Program-made: the position numbers and the translations under genes
The notes under the pieces: generated by a model
The model's input: only the letters and a program-made list of their open reading frames with translations
What the model was told of the DNA's origin: nothing
Databases searched by the model: none
Source of the DNA: Xanthostigma xanthostigma
Taxonomy: Eukaryota > Arthropoda > Insecta > Raphidioptera > Raphidiidae
Reading direction: 5' to 3'
DNA: 64,000 bases
Assembly (NCBI GenBank): GCA_963575645.1
Contig: OY754465.1
Span: forward strand, 34,917,501-34,981,500
Part shown: one piece after another, positions 11,911-25,008 of the stretch
How the letters are laid out: each line of letters opens with the position of its first letter
Position numbering within the stretch: the stretch's first letter is position 1

Positions 11911-14900
11911 AAAGGAAACGCTCCTCGTTCGTTCCGTCTTTAGAACTGTTTTGCGCAAGAATCTGATGTCAAGCTCGATTAAGTTAAAAAAGTATTTTTT
12001 AAAAAAAGGTCTGTCGTCTGCATGTATGTTGTTTCTGTGTGTCGTTGCACCCAAAGTGCTAAATCACTGGATAGATTTTCTCATTTAACATGCGCATTTT
12101 GGACGCTCCCTCCTAGAGGTAAAATCTCAAAATCTGTCCATCCTAACTTTGGAAGAAGTGGCTTGCTGCAAACCTCTAGATACCGTTTAATTTAACAGCG
12201 CTGTTAATTTTAACATTGACAATAGAGAATAGCGCCAATAATTAATTGGGCTTTTAACTATTAAGATTGGTCAAATCTTTGATTAACGTCTGATTAGAAC
12301 TCTTCAATAAATAAAATTATCGACCAATTTTTCAGACAATATATTAACAAAATATATTTCTAATTAATACATTAACGTTTCGATTTGGATTTGGATCTTC
12401 TTCAGAACTGATCTAAAAAATATAAAAAATTATTAATATTTAATTTCTAATTCGCTTTTTATAAAATTTCTTCAAAATTATTACTAAATTAATATCAAAA
12501 TATTGAAAAAATATTTTTTCAATATTTTGATATTAATTAATAATTTTAAAGAAATTTTATAAAAAGCGAATTAGAAATTAAAATAATTTTTATATTTTTT
12601 ACATCAGTTTTGAAGAAGATCCAAATCCGGAACGAAACGTTAATGTATATATTATATTTTGTTAATATATTGTCTGAAAAATTGGTCGATAATTTTATTT
12701 ATTAAGATTGGTAAGTACCTACTTAAAAATCTTTTTAAATTAAACGGTTCTATAGTACAATCGATAATGATTGATGCATTAAAAGCTAGAAAATAATTGT
12801 GGATCAGCAATTTGGGACTTTAATCAGACTAAAATAAAATTGTGGGACGCATCTAGTAGAAAGCTTTCTTTTGTTGGAGATCAGAAATCATATTTGAATT
12901 ATATTTTTTCATTACTACATGCGTTCCAGGGTTTTATATCTGATTAAAGCTCCAGACTGCTGATCCACAATAATTTTCTAGCTTTTATCGATTGTACAAT
13001 AAAACCGTTTAACTTTAATGGTTTTTTTACCTATTTTGTTCTAATTATATTATATTGAATTGTCTTCAGTATATAGTAGTGTTGGTTCAATAGAATGTCA
13101 AGATGAAGGAAGGTTTGGTTGACGATCAAGAAATAAGCATTACCAATATGCTACGCTAGTGGCCAACGTTTCGAAAAATATATTTTCATCTTCAGGGCCT
13201 TAAGCTGGTCAAATGGTGGGTAAATTGTTCTAACAATAAACATGATCATTAGTATGAGTTAATACAATTCTAAACATCATATTATCATTTCAATGTGTTT
13301 TCATAATATGCTGTTTAAAATTGCATTAACTCATATTAATGATCATGTATATTGTTAGAACAATTTACCACCATTTGACCAGCTTGAGGTCCTGAAGGTG
13401 AAAATATTTTTTTCGAAACGTCGGCCACTAGCGTAAAATTGGTAATGCTTATTTCTTGGTCCTTAACCAAACCTTCCTTCATAGTGATATTGCACTGTTT
13501 AAATCTGTAGTGCATATGTTACGGTTAATACAAGAAAGTAGTTAATTCGCGAATTAATCGGCTAATTACCCGAATTAACCAATCTTTGACGTTGGTTAAT
13601 TCGGGTATTAGCCGGTTAATTCGCGAATAAACTACTTTCTTGTATTAACCGTAACATATGCACTACAGATTTAAACAGTGCAATATCACTATGAAGGAAG
13701 GTTTGGTTAAGGACCAAGAAATAAGCATTACCAATTTTACGCTAGTGGCCGACGTTTCGAAAAAAATATTTTCACCTTCAGGACCTCAAGCTGGTCAAAT
13801 GGTGGTAAATTGTTCTAACAATATACATGATCATTAATATGAGTTAATGCAATTTTAAACAGCATATTATGAAAACACATTGAAATGATAATATGATGTT
13901 TAGAATTGTATTAACTCATACTAATGATCATGTTTATTGTTAGAACAATTTACCCACCATTTGACCAGCTTAAGGCCCTGAAGATGAAAATATATTTTTC
14001 GAAACGTTGGCCACTAGCGTAGCATATTGGTAATGCTTATTTCTTGATCGTCAACCAAACCTTCCTTCATCTTGACATTCTATTGAACCAACACTACTAT
14101 ATACTGAAGACAATTCAATATAATATAATTAGAACAAAATAGGTAAAAAAACCATTAAAGTTAAACGGTTTTATTGTACAATCGATAAAAGCTAGAAAAT
14201 TATTGTGGATCAGCAGTCTGGAGCTTTAATCAGATATAAAACCCTGGAACGCATGTAGTAATGAAAAAATATAATTCAAATATGATTTCTGATCTCCAAC
14301 AAAAGAAAGCTTTCTACTAGATGCGTCCCACAATTTTATTTTAGTCTGATTAAAGTCCCAAATTGCTGATCCACAATTATTTTCTAGCTTTTAATGCATC
14401 AATCATTATCGATTGTACTATAGAACCGTTTAATTTAAAAAGATTTTTAAGTAGGTACTTACCAATCTTAATAAATAAAATTATCGACCAATTTTTCAGA
14501 CAATATATTAACAAAATATAATATATACATTAACGTTTCGTTCCGGATTTGGATCTTCTTCAAAACTGATGTAAAAAATATAAAAATTATTTTAATTTCT
14601 AATTCGCTTTTTATAAAATTTCTTTAAAATTATTAATTAATATCAAAATATTGAAAAAATATTTTTTCAATATTTTGATATTAATTTAGTAATAATTTTG
14701 AAGAAATTTTATAAAAAGCGAATTAGAAATTAAATATTAATAATTTTTTATATTTTTTAGATCAGTTCTGAAGAAGATCCAAATCCAAATCGAAACGTTA
14801 ATGTATTAATTAGAAATATATTTTGTTAATATATTGTCTGAAAAATTGGTCGATAATTTTATTTATTGAAGAGTTCTAATCAGACGTTAATCAAAGATTT

Positions 14901-15263
14901 GACCAATCTTAATAGTTAAAAGCCCAATTAATTATTGGCGCTATTCTCTATTGTCAATGTTAAAATTAACAGCGCTGTTAAATTAAACGGTATCTAGAGG
15001 TTTGCAGCAAGCCACTTCTTCCAAAGTTAGGATGGACAGATTTTGAGATTTTACCTCTAGGAGGGAGCGTCCAAAATGCGCATGTTAAATGAGAAAATCT
15101 ATCCAGTGATTTAGCACTTTGGGTGCAACGACACACAGAAACAACATACATGCAGACGACAGACCTTTTTTTAAAAAATACTTTTTTAACTTAATCGAGC
15201 TTGACATCAGATTCTTGCGCAAAACAGTTCTAAAGACGGAACGAACGAGGAGCGTTTCCTTTG
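11910..15263. repeat. Large near-perfect palindrome with nested inverted repeats
   Basis: Arms of about 1.67 kb (11910-13582 and 13592-15263) are nearly identical in inverted order around a loop of about 9 bases near 13587. Each arm contains older, visibly diverged inverted repeats (about 12330-12715, 12730-13020 and 13080-13500) with mismatches shared by both arms. Words such as CGAAACGTT recur. No coding potential was seen. It lies between serpin exons A and B. It could be a recent foldback amplification or an assembly fold-back artefact. Confidence 0.9.
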
Positions 15264-16919
15264 TTGAGCAAACATGTTTCCGAGAAACATGAGCTTCACT
15301 GGCACTAATAGAAAGAAATGGTTGTCTTCAGAAGAGCCTAATGCTCGATTTCTTCCCTAAAGGATAAGTTGTGAATAACGTTATCGGAAAGATATCTTTA
15401 AGAATTCGTTTTTGCCACTTACTTTATCCTACAGAGACAGTTATTCGCTGGTTGAGGTACCAAATATCTCAATTGCCCTTTGTGCATGACTCAAATACTG
15501 ACAACTCCTCACACGCTGTTTTTATTGTAACTTTAAAAAACTACGCACACTTGTCAAGCACGAACCTGCATGTACCTACCAGCCTGTTCGTGAAGGTAGT
15601 CATGTTATTTAACGGAGTACCGCACATCAGACCAGCAGCCAGCAACGACCATCAGTCGGTCGCTTGCAATTTCTGTCTAGCCGTGCTGAACCGATCTAGT
15701 GTGCTAGTGATGTGTTGTTTTCATTAAGTTGCAATGATAAAACTACTTGAAAACTGCAAAATTACATTACGAAAAATGCACTAAAATTTGCTGGCATGTG
15801 CTGGTTTATGCTAATATGGTGTACGACATCGTGCAGGTTGCAGATGTGTGCTGTGCTGGTTGTGCAGGTTTATGCTTGACAAGTGTGTGCAATTTTTTAA
15901 AATAAAATAAATGCGTGTATTGTACTCATATTGATGAATAGCAAATAAATAGTATTGAAATTATTTTTAAATATTTTAGGTTAGGTTTTCTTTGCACTCT
16001 TTGTTGTATTTTTACTTCTTTGTCTGCGCTGGTAACGCTGAATACGAAAATGATTAGAAATCCATAGATGCCTCACGAATAGTTGGCCTTCTATTACGTA
16101 ACTAGGGATCTCAATAAGAAATAAAAGTAATCTGCCAAATATGTATCTTTATTTAGACAGGCAGCGTGAGTTGTGAAGAAATCGGCCATAAAACGTCGTG
16201 TTTACCCGAACTTCATGTATCCGATACAGCGCATACCTATACGCATTTTCATTCGAGACGAACGAATTTGTGACCGTTCACCGTTATGACCAGCGGGTTA
16301 ACCACTGAAATGTAGTTATAATTCAGTGGGGTTAACACAAGTCTCCCCTTCCACTTTCTTATTTGACAACAATCTATTGTCATACCACAACAACAAAAAT
16401 AATGTTTGAGAATGAAATCAAGTGGTAAGAGTGGTATCATTGATTAAAATAATAATGGCGGTGAATTTTATATAACCTCAAAAATAATTCAAGATTACGT
16501 GCTGAACATAACATTGAAAAATAGTGATTGTGATAAAAGAATTTTTTTATAAACTATTATGAAAACCGATTGTGCACTAAAATAAAACAAAATAAACTTG
16601 GAAAATCTTAAGAATTCTACTGATATTTAGTTACTTTCTTATCCAACTCAATTCAGATGGTAATACCTACTGTAGACTTTGTCGAAGGGTCCTATCTAAA
16701 TGCATTGAGTATCAACCCGCTGGTTGTGACATCTTATGATAAAATCGGACTATAGTATTATGGCGTATAGACTTGCTAAAGTGCGTGTTAGGGATAAAAC
16801 ATCTCCGACTGACGACATGATTCCAGGAGATATATTACATAATATGTCTAGAACTACCCTAGTCTATTCTAGATACCAAGTATTTTATAGGAAATTGAAT
16901 TCAAACAATTTTGTTTCAG
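15264..16919 (+). other. Serpin intron sequence before exon B
   Basis: No repeat with clear ends was found. Open frames at 15371-15727 and 16249-16440 lack family similarity and splice context and look spurious. Confidence 0.5.
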
Positions 16920-17050
16920 TGTTAACCGTTGGCTATTCTCTACATATTGAACCAAAACCTGTTGAATTTAACGTAGATCGGCCATTTATCTTCATGTTGC
17001 GTCAAAAATCAGCTGCGGTTAATTTATTCGTCGGTCGTCATATTGAATAA
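16920..17050 (+). CDS. Serpin alternative terminal exon B (P1 Tyr)
   Basis: Acceptor TTTTGTTTCAG, 131 bases and 43 residues (isoform of 386). The loop VLTVGYSLHIEPKPVEF is followed by NVDRPFIFMLRQKSAAVNLF and ends GRHIE-stop. The 17-residue count places P1 at Tyr and P1' at Ser, the classic arrangement of an inhibitor of chymotrypsin-like proteases. The upstream open frame to 16736 is intronic. The likely poly(A) signal AATAAA at 17210 falls inside a small transposon (17145-17305), with a further AAATAAAAT near 17335. Confidence 0.94.
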
Positions 17051-17144
17051 CGACGGTTGTTTAAAAAATATTATATTCTAAATTATATTTTTTAGACAAA
17101 AATTGAAGATTTTATCTTTTTATAACGCTCAAATTATTGAAATA

Positions 17145-17305
17145 CAGTGTAACCTTAATTAATCGTTTACTCGATTATTCGTCACAAAGATGCAAATATA
17201 CTAAATGATAATAAAGAAAATAAAACAGGATGGACTTCTATTAACCGTCTATTTCTCCTCTTTTTCCTTAGTTACGATCACCGGCAGATAACTAAGGTTC
17301 TACTG
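17145..17305. mobile_element. pogo/Tigger-like MITE (161 bp)
   Basis: Ends CAGTGTAACCTTAATT and, inverted, AAGGTTCTACTG. It is flanked by TA on both sides (17143-17144, 17306-17307), as expected for Tc1/mariner-pogo elements. It lies 95 bases after the stop of serpin exon B and contains AATAAA at 17210. Confidence 0.8.
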
Positions 17306-18013
17306 TATTTAATATGTACGTTTTAAAAATACTAAATAAAATATCTGAAAGCAATAAATCTTCATTTTTTTACTTCAAAATTTCATAAAAAAACAAGCAA
17401 ATGTAATAGGGCAAAGGTACCATTTGTCGATAAGTTTTATATTCATAGGAGGAGGAGGCAAAGATGGAACAATTAGACAATAAGAAAAATAAAAGGACAT
17501 ATTTCATTTTAATCAGTTCAGAGCGAGAACTTATTAGCTTACAAAATGCTGCAAGAATTATTAATAATCTTCAGAAAAAATCAATTACAAAACAAAATAA
17601 AAACATGATTAGCATTTTTTCTTAAAAATACATTGTAATTAATATATTTCGCATATATAGTTTTTGAAGAGAAATTTCTTCAGACGCGGTAGGTAGCAGT
17701 AATTCCGATCGGATATGGTTAAAGCGGGATAGATGTAGTGGTGGGGATAAAGGAAAGGAATACAGTCATTATACTAGTATAAAGTATTAAGTAATTAGTC
17801 AACTCGCTAATCGATAGCAGTAAAAAGTAAAAAAAATATCTTCTATTCGAATTAATTGTCCGAAATTATATGAAAAGCTGATTCGATTTCGAAAAATCAA
17901 TAACGGAATCGTTTTTACCGATCCTGAAGAGCACCCGTAATAAAATTTCTTGAAAATTATACCGCAAATAACAATTCTCAAACTTTCTATACTATTCAGT
18001 GCGCCGTACGATA

Positions 18014-19320
18014 ATGCTGGGTTGCAGAAAAAATTGTCAAAAAAATTTGATTTGACAATGACCTTAGATTGTGATCATATAATTACAGGTTCCATACATC
18101 CGGAGCAGTCTAATGTCGTATGCAAACTCCTCTGATCGAGATTCTTGAAACATTAGATTATATTCACACAAAAACAATTGATTAACACACAGAAAAGTTT
18201 TGATCATTATGCATAGAAAAATGTTGTTACGAAGTGGAAATTATACAAAACACGATGCTAAATACATGTATAGAAAAATATCGTTTCCTTAGATCAATTA
18301 TTTTTCGAAAAGGATCGATTTGAAATTCAACAATGCTTTTCATATATGAATCACTTATTTGAGAAACCCTACAAGTCATGAAAAGTAAGTTTTGAGAAAA
18401 GTAAAAAAAACTGTATAACTTGTCTGAAAAGTAAAATAATCATATTGTATGTTTACATTTCAATAAACTCAGCAGCGCCTACAGATTTTTGCTAAATTTA
18501 CTTGTATAGAGTCGGCGAGATCGCCAGAAAATATTTTTGAAAATGTTCGACTAATAGGGTTTCTCAAATAAACAATAATTTTCATTAAAAAATGACTGAA
18601 AACGGGGATAGTATCTATTTATTTGAACACAAAACATACTCTTTTCTTATTTAAATTACAATAATAATAAAATGTATTAAATCATTAATTCTCGGTATCA
18701 TTTTCCTTCGTTGGCCATGTATAAATTTCGTCTCAGAAATTTTGAACCTCGGGATCATCTGGCATTGTTGAAATCAGGCTTTGCAAATACGCATCCTGTT
18801 CATTTTTAGTGGAAAAATCTATAAACTTTGTAAAAATTTCTAGTCTGTTAACTTCCGATATTATTGAAAAACACTTTCGCTTACATCTGAAATTAAACAA
18901 AAAAAAAAAAACTTTCCACAATCAAAAAAACAAAAAAAAAACAAACAAAAACTTCCTCTCACGAACTTATACACTGACAAACAGCTAAACAGCTGATTTA
19001 AGACGTAAAAGAACCAATACGCAAGTCCACTTGGTTTGTTTGAGAAAGCCTATTAGTCAGCGACTCGTGGGGTTTCTCCATCAAACGATATATTCTTTAT
19101 AACGTAGCAAGCATATAAATCACTATACTCATTGTGTTTCTCCGCCAAATGATGTATCGACCTATGAATAGCATTATTTTATATATAACTCAAAATGGCC
19201 GAAATCACGACTCATGGGGTTTCTCAAATAAGTGATTCATATGGAAAATAGATTGTATGCTCACAACCTAAGATCATTGCAAATTCAGATTTTCTGACAA
19301 CGCTTTCTGCAACTGAGCAT
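18014..19320. mobile_element. MITE of the ATGCTGGGTTGCA family, with nested insertion
   Basis: Left end ATGCTGGGTTGCAGAAA, right end inverted TTTCTGCAACTGAGCAT, flanked by TA on both sides. Relatives lie at 21564-21909 and 31326-31706. It is much longer than these because a second inverted-repeat element (18347-19240) sits within it. Confidence 0.75.
18347..19240. mobile_element. Nested inverted-repeat element
   Basis: Ends read ATGAATCACTTATTTGAGAA and its inverse. The motif TTTGAGAAACCC/GGGTTTCTCAAA also recurs near 18556 and 19070. No transposase was seen. It was inserted into the 18014-19320 MITE. Confidence 0.6.
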
Positions 19321-20275
19321 TAGTGTCAGTCGAATAGAATTTGGAACAAATTGCAACAGAGTTGTATTTATCAGTGATAGAAATCTTCCGGAAATCGGTT
19401 TTCTGTGTGATCGAAAAAACACTTTTTGGGCCATAAGGTAAGTACAAGAATTTTTGGCGTAGCAGATTTGGCTTCTTTTCGCATTTTTATATTTAGGATT
19501 TTTCACACCAATCTCAAATTCCCGGGACACACATTACTGATTCAAGCCTCTTAACTAACCAGGAAATCTGAAAAATGTATGGAAAACGTATTAGGCTAGT
19601 AAAATCAAGATGATTTGGCCCTAAACATTTCCACAAAATTGAAAATGAGTGCAAAGTTGAGAGAGCATTTATATATGATACACAATTTGTCAAAATTGCA
19701 CCTCCGTGCGATGACTGGAACTTGTTAAAAAAAAGTAAATATTGTAACCATAGAAAAGATTCTGTAATTTTCGAATTAGTGGAAACTGAATGCGTCATTT
19801 TACTGGCCTAATATGTGGCATATTAAATTGTTGATGCAAATGCATCTACTACCTACAATATTTCTATCTTACATAATGCGCCTATAGTTGATTAATTAAT
19901 AAATATTTTTTTTTGCCACGAAAATCAGATTCGATAAACAAAAAAAAAGAGATTTATAAAATTTATTTCGATCATATTGACGTTAATATGCTTTGATCCG
20001 CATCTTAACGAAATACCTAGATATAATTTTTTAATCGCGAGACTTCGTACCAGAAAGAAAAAAACACGTACCTACGTACTACGTACGTACACACTTACTT
20101 CTTTACAAAAAAATATATCTGCCTATTTCTTTCTCAATATATCTATCTATATTCAGCATGCTGCGCTTTTTCATTTCATCACTCATACTCTTCCTATACA
20201 AATTATTTTTTTTAATAAAAAATTTAATTCTATTTGAATGTAGGATCTCGATGATCAATACACTATTTGTTTCAG

Positions 20276-20403
20276 TTGAAATTGTACAATTCGGATTATT
20301 CGAAGAAGAAACGGTGGAGATGAATATAGATCATCCATTTGCCTTCGCATTGCGACACAAAAAATCAGAAGTTAATCTGTTAATCGGACGATACAATCAA
20401 TAG
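20276..20403 (+). CDS. Serpin alternative terminal exon C (P1 Phe)
   Basis: Acceptor TTTGTTTCAG, 128 bases and 42 residues (isoform of 385). The loop VEIVQFGLFEEETVEM is followed by NIDHPFAFALRHKKSEVNLL and ends GRYNQ-stop. By count P1 is Phe and P1' Gly, suggesting chymotrypsin-like targets. The P' side is unusually acidic (EEE at P4'-P6' with one more Glu beyond). It has LLIGRY where most isoforms have LFIGRY. No AATAAA is nearby; the first is at 20693, so its 3' UTR may be about 300 bases or use a variant signal. The upstream open frame belongs to the intron. Confidence 0.93.
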
Positions 20404-20856
20404 AGTTTAATGCAGCGATCTGCCGAGTAGTTAGAGTAACTTTTAACTTACTTTCTCCTTACAAAAAGAAACACGCTCTAACTCTTTTTCATTTTTTTGA
20501 CCACTTTTAACACATTGTTAAAATACGGATGGAGCTTATTCAGTTCTCCATGTCTATGCACTAAACTGTTTTTATAATAATTTAAGAAAATTTCGCTTCC
20601 ACGCTTCGGCTTTAAAATTTCATAACGATATTTTAAAGATGTTTTTACGATCAGTGTTGATGTAATAGTTTTGAATAATATACACATTACACAATAAACT
20701 ATCTTCTTTGATTTTGCTTTATATTTCATTGTCCTGTATTGTGCAAATTAAATTTTGTTGTCTCTAAATAAGTTGTTTAATTGTGGGATTTCGTTCGTTC
20801 TAGCGAGTTAATATCTTACTGGCTTTCTTCGCTCGTTCGCTCAAATTTATAATTAA

Positions 20857-21199
20857 CTAGGAGTGCCGCTCGGTTTCACCCGGGTGCAACAGAACAAATG
20901 GGGGGGGAGGTACATGAGTACGCACATTCATCTTGGTTTATCGAGATGAATGTTGTGTCAAAATTTCATGATGATCGGAGTTACCGTTCAAAAGTTTTTG
21001 TCGGACGGACAAATTTTGAGTTATATTTTTCATAGATGCTCCGCCCCGATTGGTCGTAGCGTGATATTATGTAGCCTATAGTCTTTCTCGATAAATGGGC
21101 TATCCAACAAAAAAAATTCAATTCGAACCAGTGGTTCCTAAAATTAGCGCGTTCAACCAACCAAACAAACTGATCAGCTTTTGTCTATTATAGTATAGA
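20857..21199 (-). mobile_element. Non-autonomous Helitron (343 bp)
   Basis: On the minus strand it begins TCTATACTATAATAG, preceded by A, and ends in a short hairpin followed by CTAG, then T. This is the Helitron rule 5'-TC...CTRR-3' between A and T. Copies at 53249-53587 and 40851-41196 share the interior (CATGATGATCGGAGTTACC). Confidence 0.85.
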
Positions 21200-21563
21200 T
21201 ATAGATTAATATAGATTAGTAGGTTTAGTTACAATCTGATTTGCACTCTGGTGAATTCGGGCCTATCGATATAAATTTTCCTCAAATAATAAGCTATCGA
21301 ATGGTAAAAATTGCAAAATGTTCAGTATGGTGAATTCATTTTAATATTCGCCTGGACAAGTCTAGTCGGGCTGGTTAGCTATTATAGATCTAAACTTGTC
21401 TCAAGAAACAAGCTATCGAGTGGTTAAAACCATACCGACTTTTTAGCGACCACGGACAACTTTCTTTAATATGAAAACTTAAAAAAAATTGAACCCCTTT
21501 CAAATAAGCCACTAAAAAGAAAAAAACAATTTAATTTTGAGATCGGCGTTGATTTAATTGCTA

Positions 21564-21909
21564 ATGTTGGGTTGCAGAAAGCATTTCACAATGACCTAAG
21601 ATTGTCACCACACGTATTTCTCGAATAACACTGTTCAATTTTAAATTGACTCTGCTTGAAAAATAATTGATTGACTGAAACGATATTTTTTTAACTGTGA
21701 AACACATTTGTTCTACGCATAATGATACAAAAACCCTTTTCTATGTAAATGAATCATTTGTTTTTGTGTTAATACAATTTAATGTACCTACTCTATGACA
21801 GGGAGTTGCATCTGCATAGGTAAAAACTAAAAACTGTATTTACGGTCACAATACAATCTGAGGTCACTGTCAAATAAAAAAAATTGACAATGTTTCTGTA
21901 ACCCAGCAT
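21564..21909. mobile_element. MITE of the ATGCTGGGTTGCA family (346 bp)
   Basis: Left end ATGTTGGGTTGCAGAAAGCA and inverted right end TTTCTGTAACCCAGCAT. The inner motif CAATGACCTAAGATTG is shared with 18014-19320 and 31326-31706. Serpin intron between exons C and D. Confidence 0.75.
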
Positions 21910-22339
21910 AAAACGTTTTACTTATAATCTGTTTTTATTAAATTGGTGCTAACCTCAAAATTCAATTATTTTCCTCTTTGTAGTGTTTTTTTTTGAGGGA
22001 GGTTCATTTTTAACCGACTTATGTATGTTCAGTCATAACTTTTCGAGGAGTTAATTAACCAATTTGAAAAATTACGACATCAGCTTATTCGGAATGTTTC
22101 CGAACTGGTACCATAATAAACTCGATTTAGTCGTTTTTAATTCAAGAAGGATATTTTTTATATATCTACATGACGTTATTTTACTTAAATCTATTCAGTA
22201 ATTTTTTGTTTTTTTAGTTTAATATTAAAATATTAAGGAAGGAGGCTATTAATAACGTGCAAATTACATATTACAAAACCATCAAACAGTAACAAATAAA
22301 AAACAAATTAAACCTTCTTCAAAAAGGTTCACTAAAAAA

Positions 22340-22920
22340 TTGGTTGTCTGTAAAGTCGGTTTACGGACGATAGTTTTACGTGATAACGTATTCCGTAATA
22401 CATAACCTAAATTTATATAATAATTCGAATCTATGATATTGCATCTTTCGCTTCAAATTTAGGTAAATTTTATTTATTAAATTACTCACCACCTATAAAA
22501 ATAATTTTTTTTATTAACTTTCTTTCTTTCGTATTTATTTAAGTCTCAAAGATTAGCTGTCATAATATTTTGAAAACAATTGTTTCATTGTATAAAATTC
22601 CAAAACCTACTTACAATATTTAAGTATTTTCATACGTCAAAAAATTGATTTTTATAATGATAAAATTTGTAAGAAAACGATTTTTTCGAGAGATGAGACC
22701 TAGCTAAAACGATTTTTTGCCCCCCAAAATCCCTTTTCAGTAAATTTCATCCAAATCGTTAGGGCCGTTTTCGAGAAAAGCACGCACAGGGTCAGGCGGA
22801 ACGTTACGACCGTTACGAACGTTAGGAACGCTACACTTGTTCGTGCATGCAGCCGGTGTTTTATCAATTTATAAGATTGGTGATTCATCAATAATTATAA
22901 GACGTTATTACGTCAAAAAC
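22340..22920 (-). repeat. Interspersed repeat, inverted copy of 58868-59515
   Basis: Nearly the same sequence appears on the opposite strand at 58868-59515 and in part at 58288-58435 (ACCGGCTGCATGCACG, GTGATAACGTCTTATAAATTG). Short open frames are shared by the copies but do not resemble a known protein. Serpin intron between C and D. Confidence 0.8.
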
Positions 22921-23222
22921 GTAAAATAGCAAAAGGCGCAGATCTAAAGACTATGTTGTTTTACTGTTTTTATAAGTTTTTTTTTTTTATATTTATGTTC
23001 ACTATATAATAAGTTCCGGAGAAATTCCCTCCGATGTTGCTAACCAGATAATTAATTATATTTGTAAAGATTGCGTGAGAAAAGCGTTTTAACGGAATTA
23101 GAACTAGGCTATTCGCTATGTGCGAAGTACGTGGTGGGGATAGTCAATATGATCGTAGTGCCCGTGGTGACAGAAATGTGAAATACATTACACTTTAACA
23201 ATATTATATTCATTTGTTTCAG

Positions 23223-23353
23223 GTGTTTTTGCTCCAATATCAATCCAAATCGTGGAAGAACCAACGCATATTAAATTAGATCATCCGTTTGTTTTCGTAT
23301 TGCGGCACAAAACATCCGAAATAAATCTTTTTATCGGCCGTTATGTACAATAA
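23223..23353 (+). CDS. Serpin alternative terminal exon D (P1 Ile)
   Basis: Acceptor CATTTGTTTCAG, 131 bases and 43 residues (isoform of 386). The loop GVFAPISIQIVEEPTH leads to IKLDHPFVFVLRHKTSEINL and ends FIGRYVQ-stop. The count gives P1 Ile and P1' Ser, which would suit elastase-like or related proteases with small or aliphatic S1 pockets. AATAAA is at 23470. The 3' UTR and part of the upstream intron resemble those of exon E, so D and E are duplicates that have since changed mainly at the loop. Confidence 0.94.
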
Positions 23354-24456
23354 AGTACAAAAATGACTGCATTTTTAAAGATCAGATTATAATTACACGT
23401 AAATATATTGACACTCCTTACGTTTAACAATGAAATTAAATTATAGCCGGTATATAATCATTAATTAAAAATAAACAAATATATTACCAGAATCGATTCC
23501 CGTTATTTTAACTTAACCATACCTACTGTCGGTCATACTATCGTTATACAGTAGTGTTTGTTGATAAACCAATATCAAAAAGGATATTCTTAGAGTTTTG
23601 ACTATTTTAGAATCGCGAGCGTATACAGATAATAGCTGAAGCATTTTACTTACGTTGCTAAATAATAAAATTAAAAAAAAAATCCAGCCAATTGGGCGAC
23701 AGGACCATTCCAACTTTAAAATGTTGGCATTTGAAATAGTATAATAAAAAGAAAATAAAATTTCTGATATCGCGTGAGTTGACTCGGGTTATGGCTAGTA
23801 TTCAATATTATATTTGCTATTCGTTGGCATGGTTACCTACATAATATGTTCCACGCCATGCAAAAATTAATCGAAGCATGCTTAATTAACTAGTTTATTT
23901 CAGACAGATCTATAAAACAAAAGAACAGCTGATTGTTTTTTATTTTTTTATTTTCAAAACTATAAAGTTTAGACAAAAAATTTTAACGTAACGTTCTTGA
24001 AATAATAAATAGAATAATAAGCCGTTATGAAAAGTATACCGTTATTATATAAAAAAAATTGTAAGAAAAGCATCTCAGAAACTTGAATATTAAGAAGAGA
24101 CATACAACTCTATTGGGACTTGACATAAAACGATACATTTGGCGATAGAAATTTAAACTATAGTCACAGAAAAATGACGAAATTGACATCACATTCGGCC
24201 TAAACGTCGGTCATAGGTCACATCCCAATAGATAAAATACAGTAGATTATAGAATTTTAAAAAGTTTTGGAAAAATTTCGTCCGATATTGCTGGATAGAT
24301 ATTTAACATTGCGCATAAGTAATAGCATAGACCAAGTAATATATTATTATAACTAAATGGTAATAGCGACAAGTATGGAATAATTCTGTATACAAACGAA
24401 ATTGCTGATTTTTTTCGTCTGGTGTTACATTTTAAAATCATATTCATCTGTTTCAG

Positions 24457-24578
24457 TTTTCATTGTTGAATCAATTGAGCGAGAACCAATGAATATTAAA
24501 ATAAATCATCCGTTTGTTTTCGCATTGCGACACAAAACATCCGGAATTAATTTATTTATCGGCCGTTACATACAGTAG
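24457..24578 (+). CDS. Serpin alternative terminal exon E (P1 Glu)
   Basis: Acceptor ATCTGTTTCAG, 122 bases and 40 residues (isoform of 383, joint shortest). The loop VFIVESIEREPMN leads to IKINHPFVFALRHKTSGINL and ends FIGRYIQ-stop. The loop is three residues shorter than D. With P1' at Ser, P1 is Glu, an unusual choice; a straight 17-residue count gives Ser-Ile instead. AATAAA at 24692. The strand and C-terminal part is nearly that of exon D, and the 3' UTR shares CTTTACGTTTAACAATGAAA-type sequence with D. Confidence 0.94.
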
Positions 24579-25008
24579 AGCACAAAGTTGCTACATTAGA
24601 TTATAATGACACGCAAAGCTGATGACAAAACAACTCTTTACGTTTAACAATGAAATTAAACTATACTAACTTGTACTAACCATTAATCCAAAATAAATAA
24701 ATATTTCATTTGAATCGATTGCCATTATTTTTTAACCTTCTCTATATAACATATTTTTCTAGTCTTGCACTAAGTAAGTATTTAGTTTCTCATCGTGCAC
24801 CATAGGTTGAGTATCGCCGATTTCAAATATTTACTGAGCGACTTTAGATGAAACTACCAGTGTTCCAAGAGTAATGGTAAAAATAAGAGATAATACTGTT
24901 CATGGTGGCTGCGTTATGTTCTATTTAACGTTTACGATAGACGCACTTCATTGCTTCACAAAAGACAATCGATCTGCAATTCTTATTTGGAATGCACAGG
25001 ATCGATAT

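Noticed and set aside
15371-15727. 118-codon plus-strand frame
   Set aside because: No recognisable motif, no matching splice sites in the serpin phase, and it follows directly after a palindrome.
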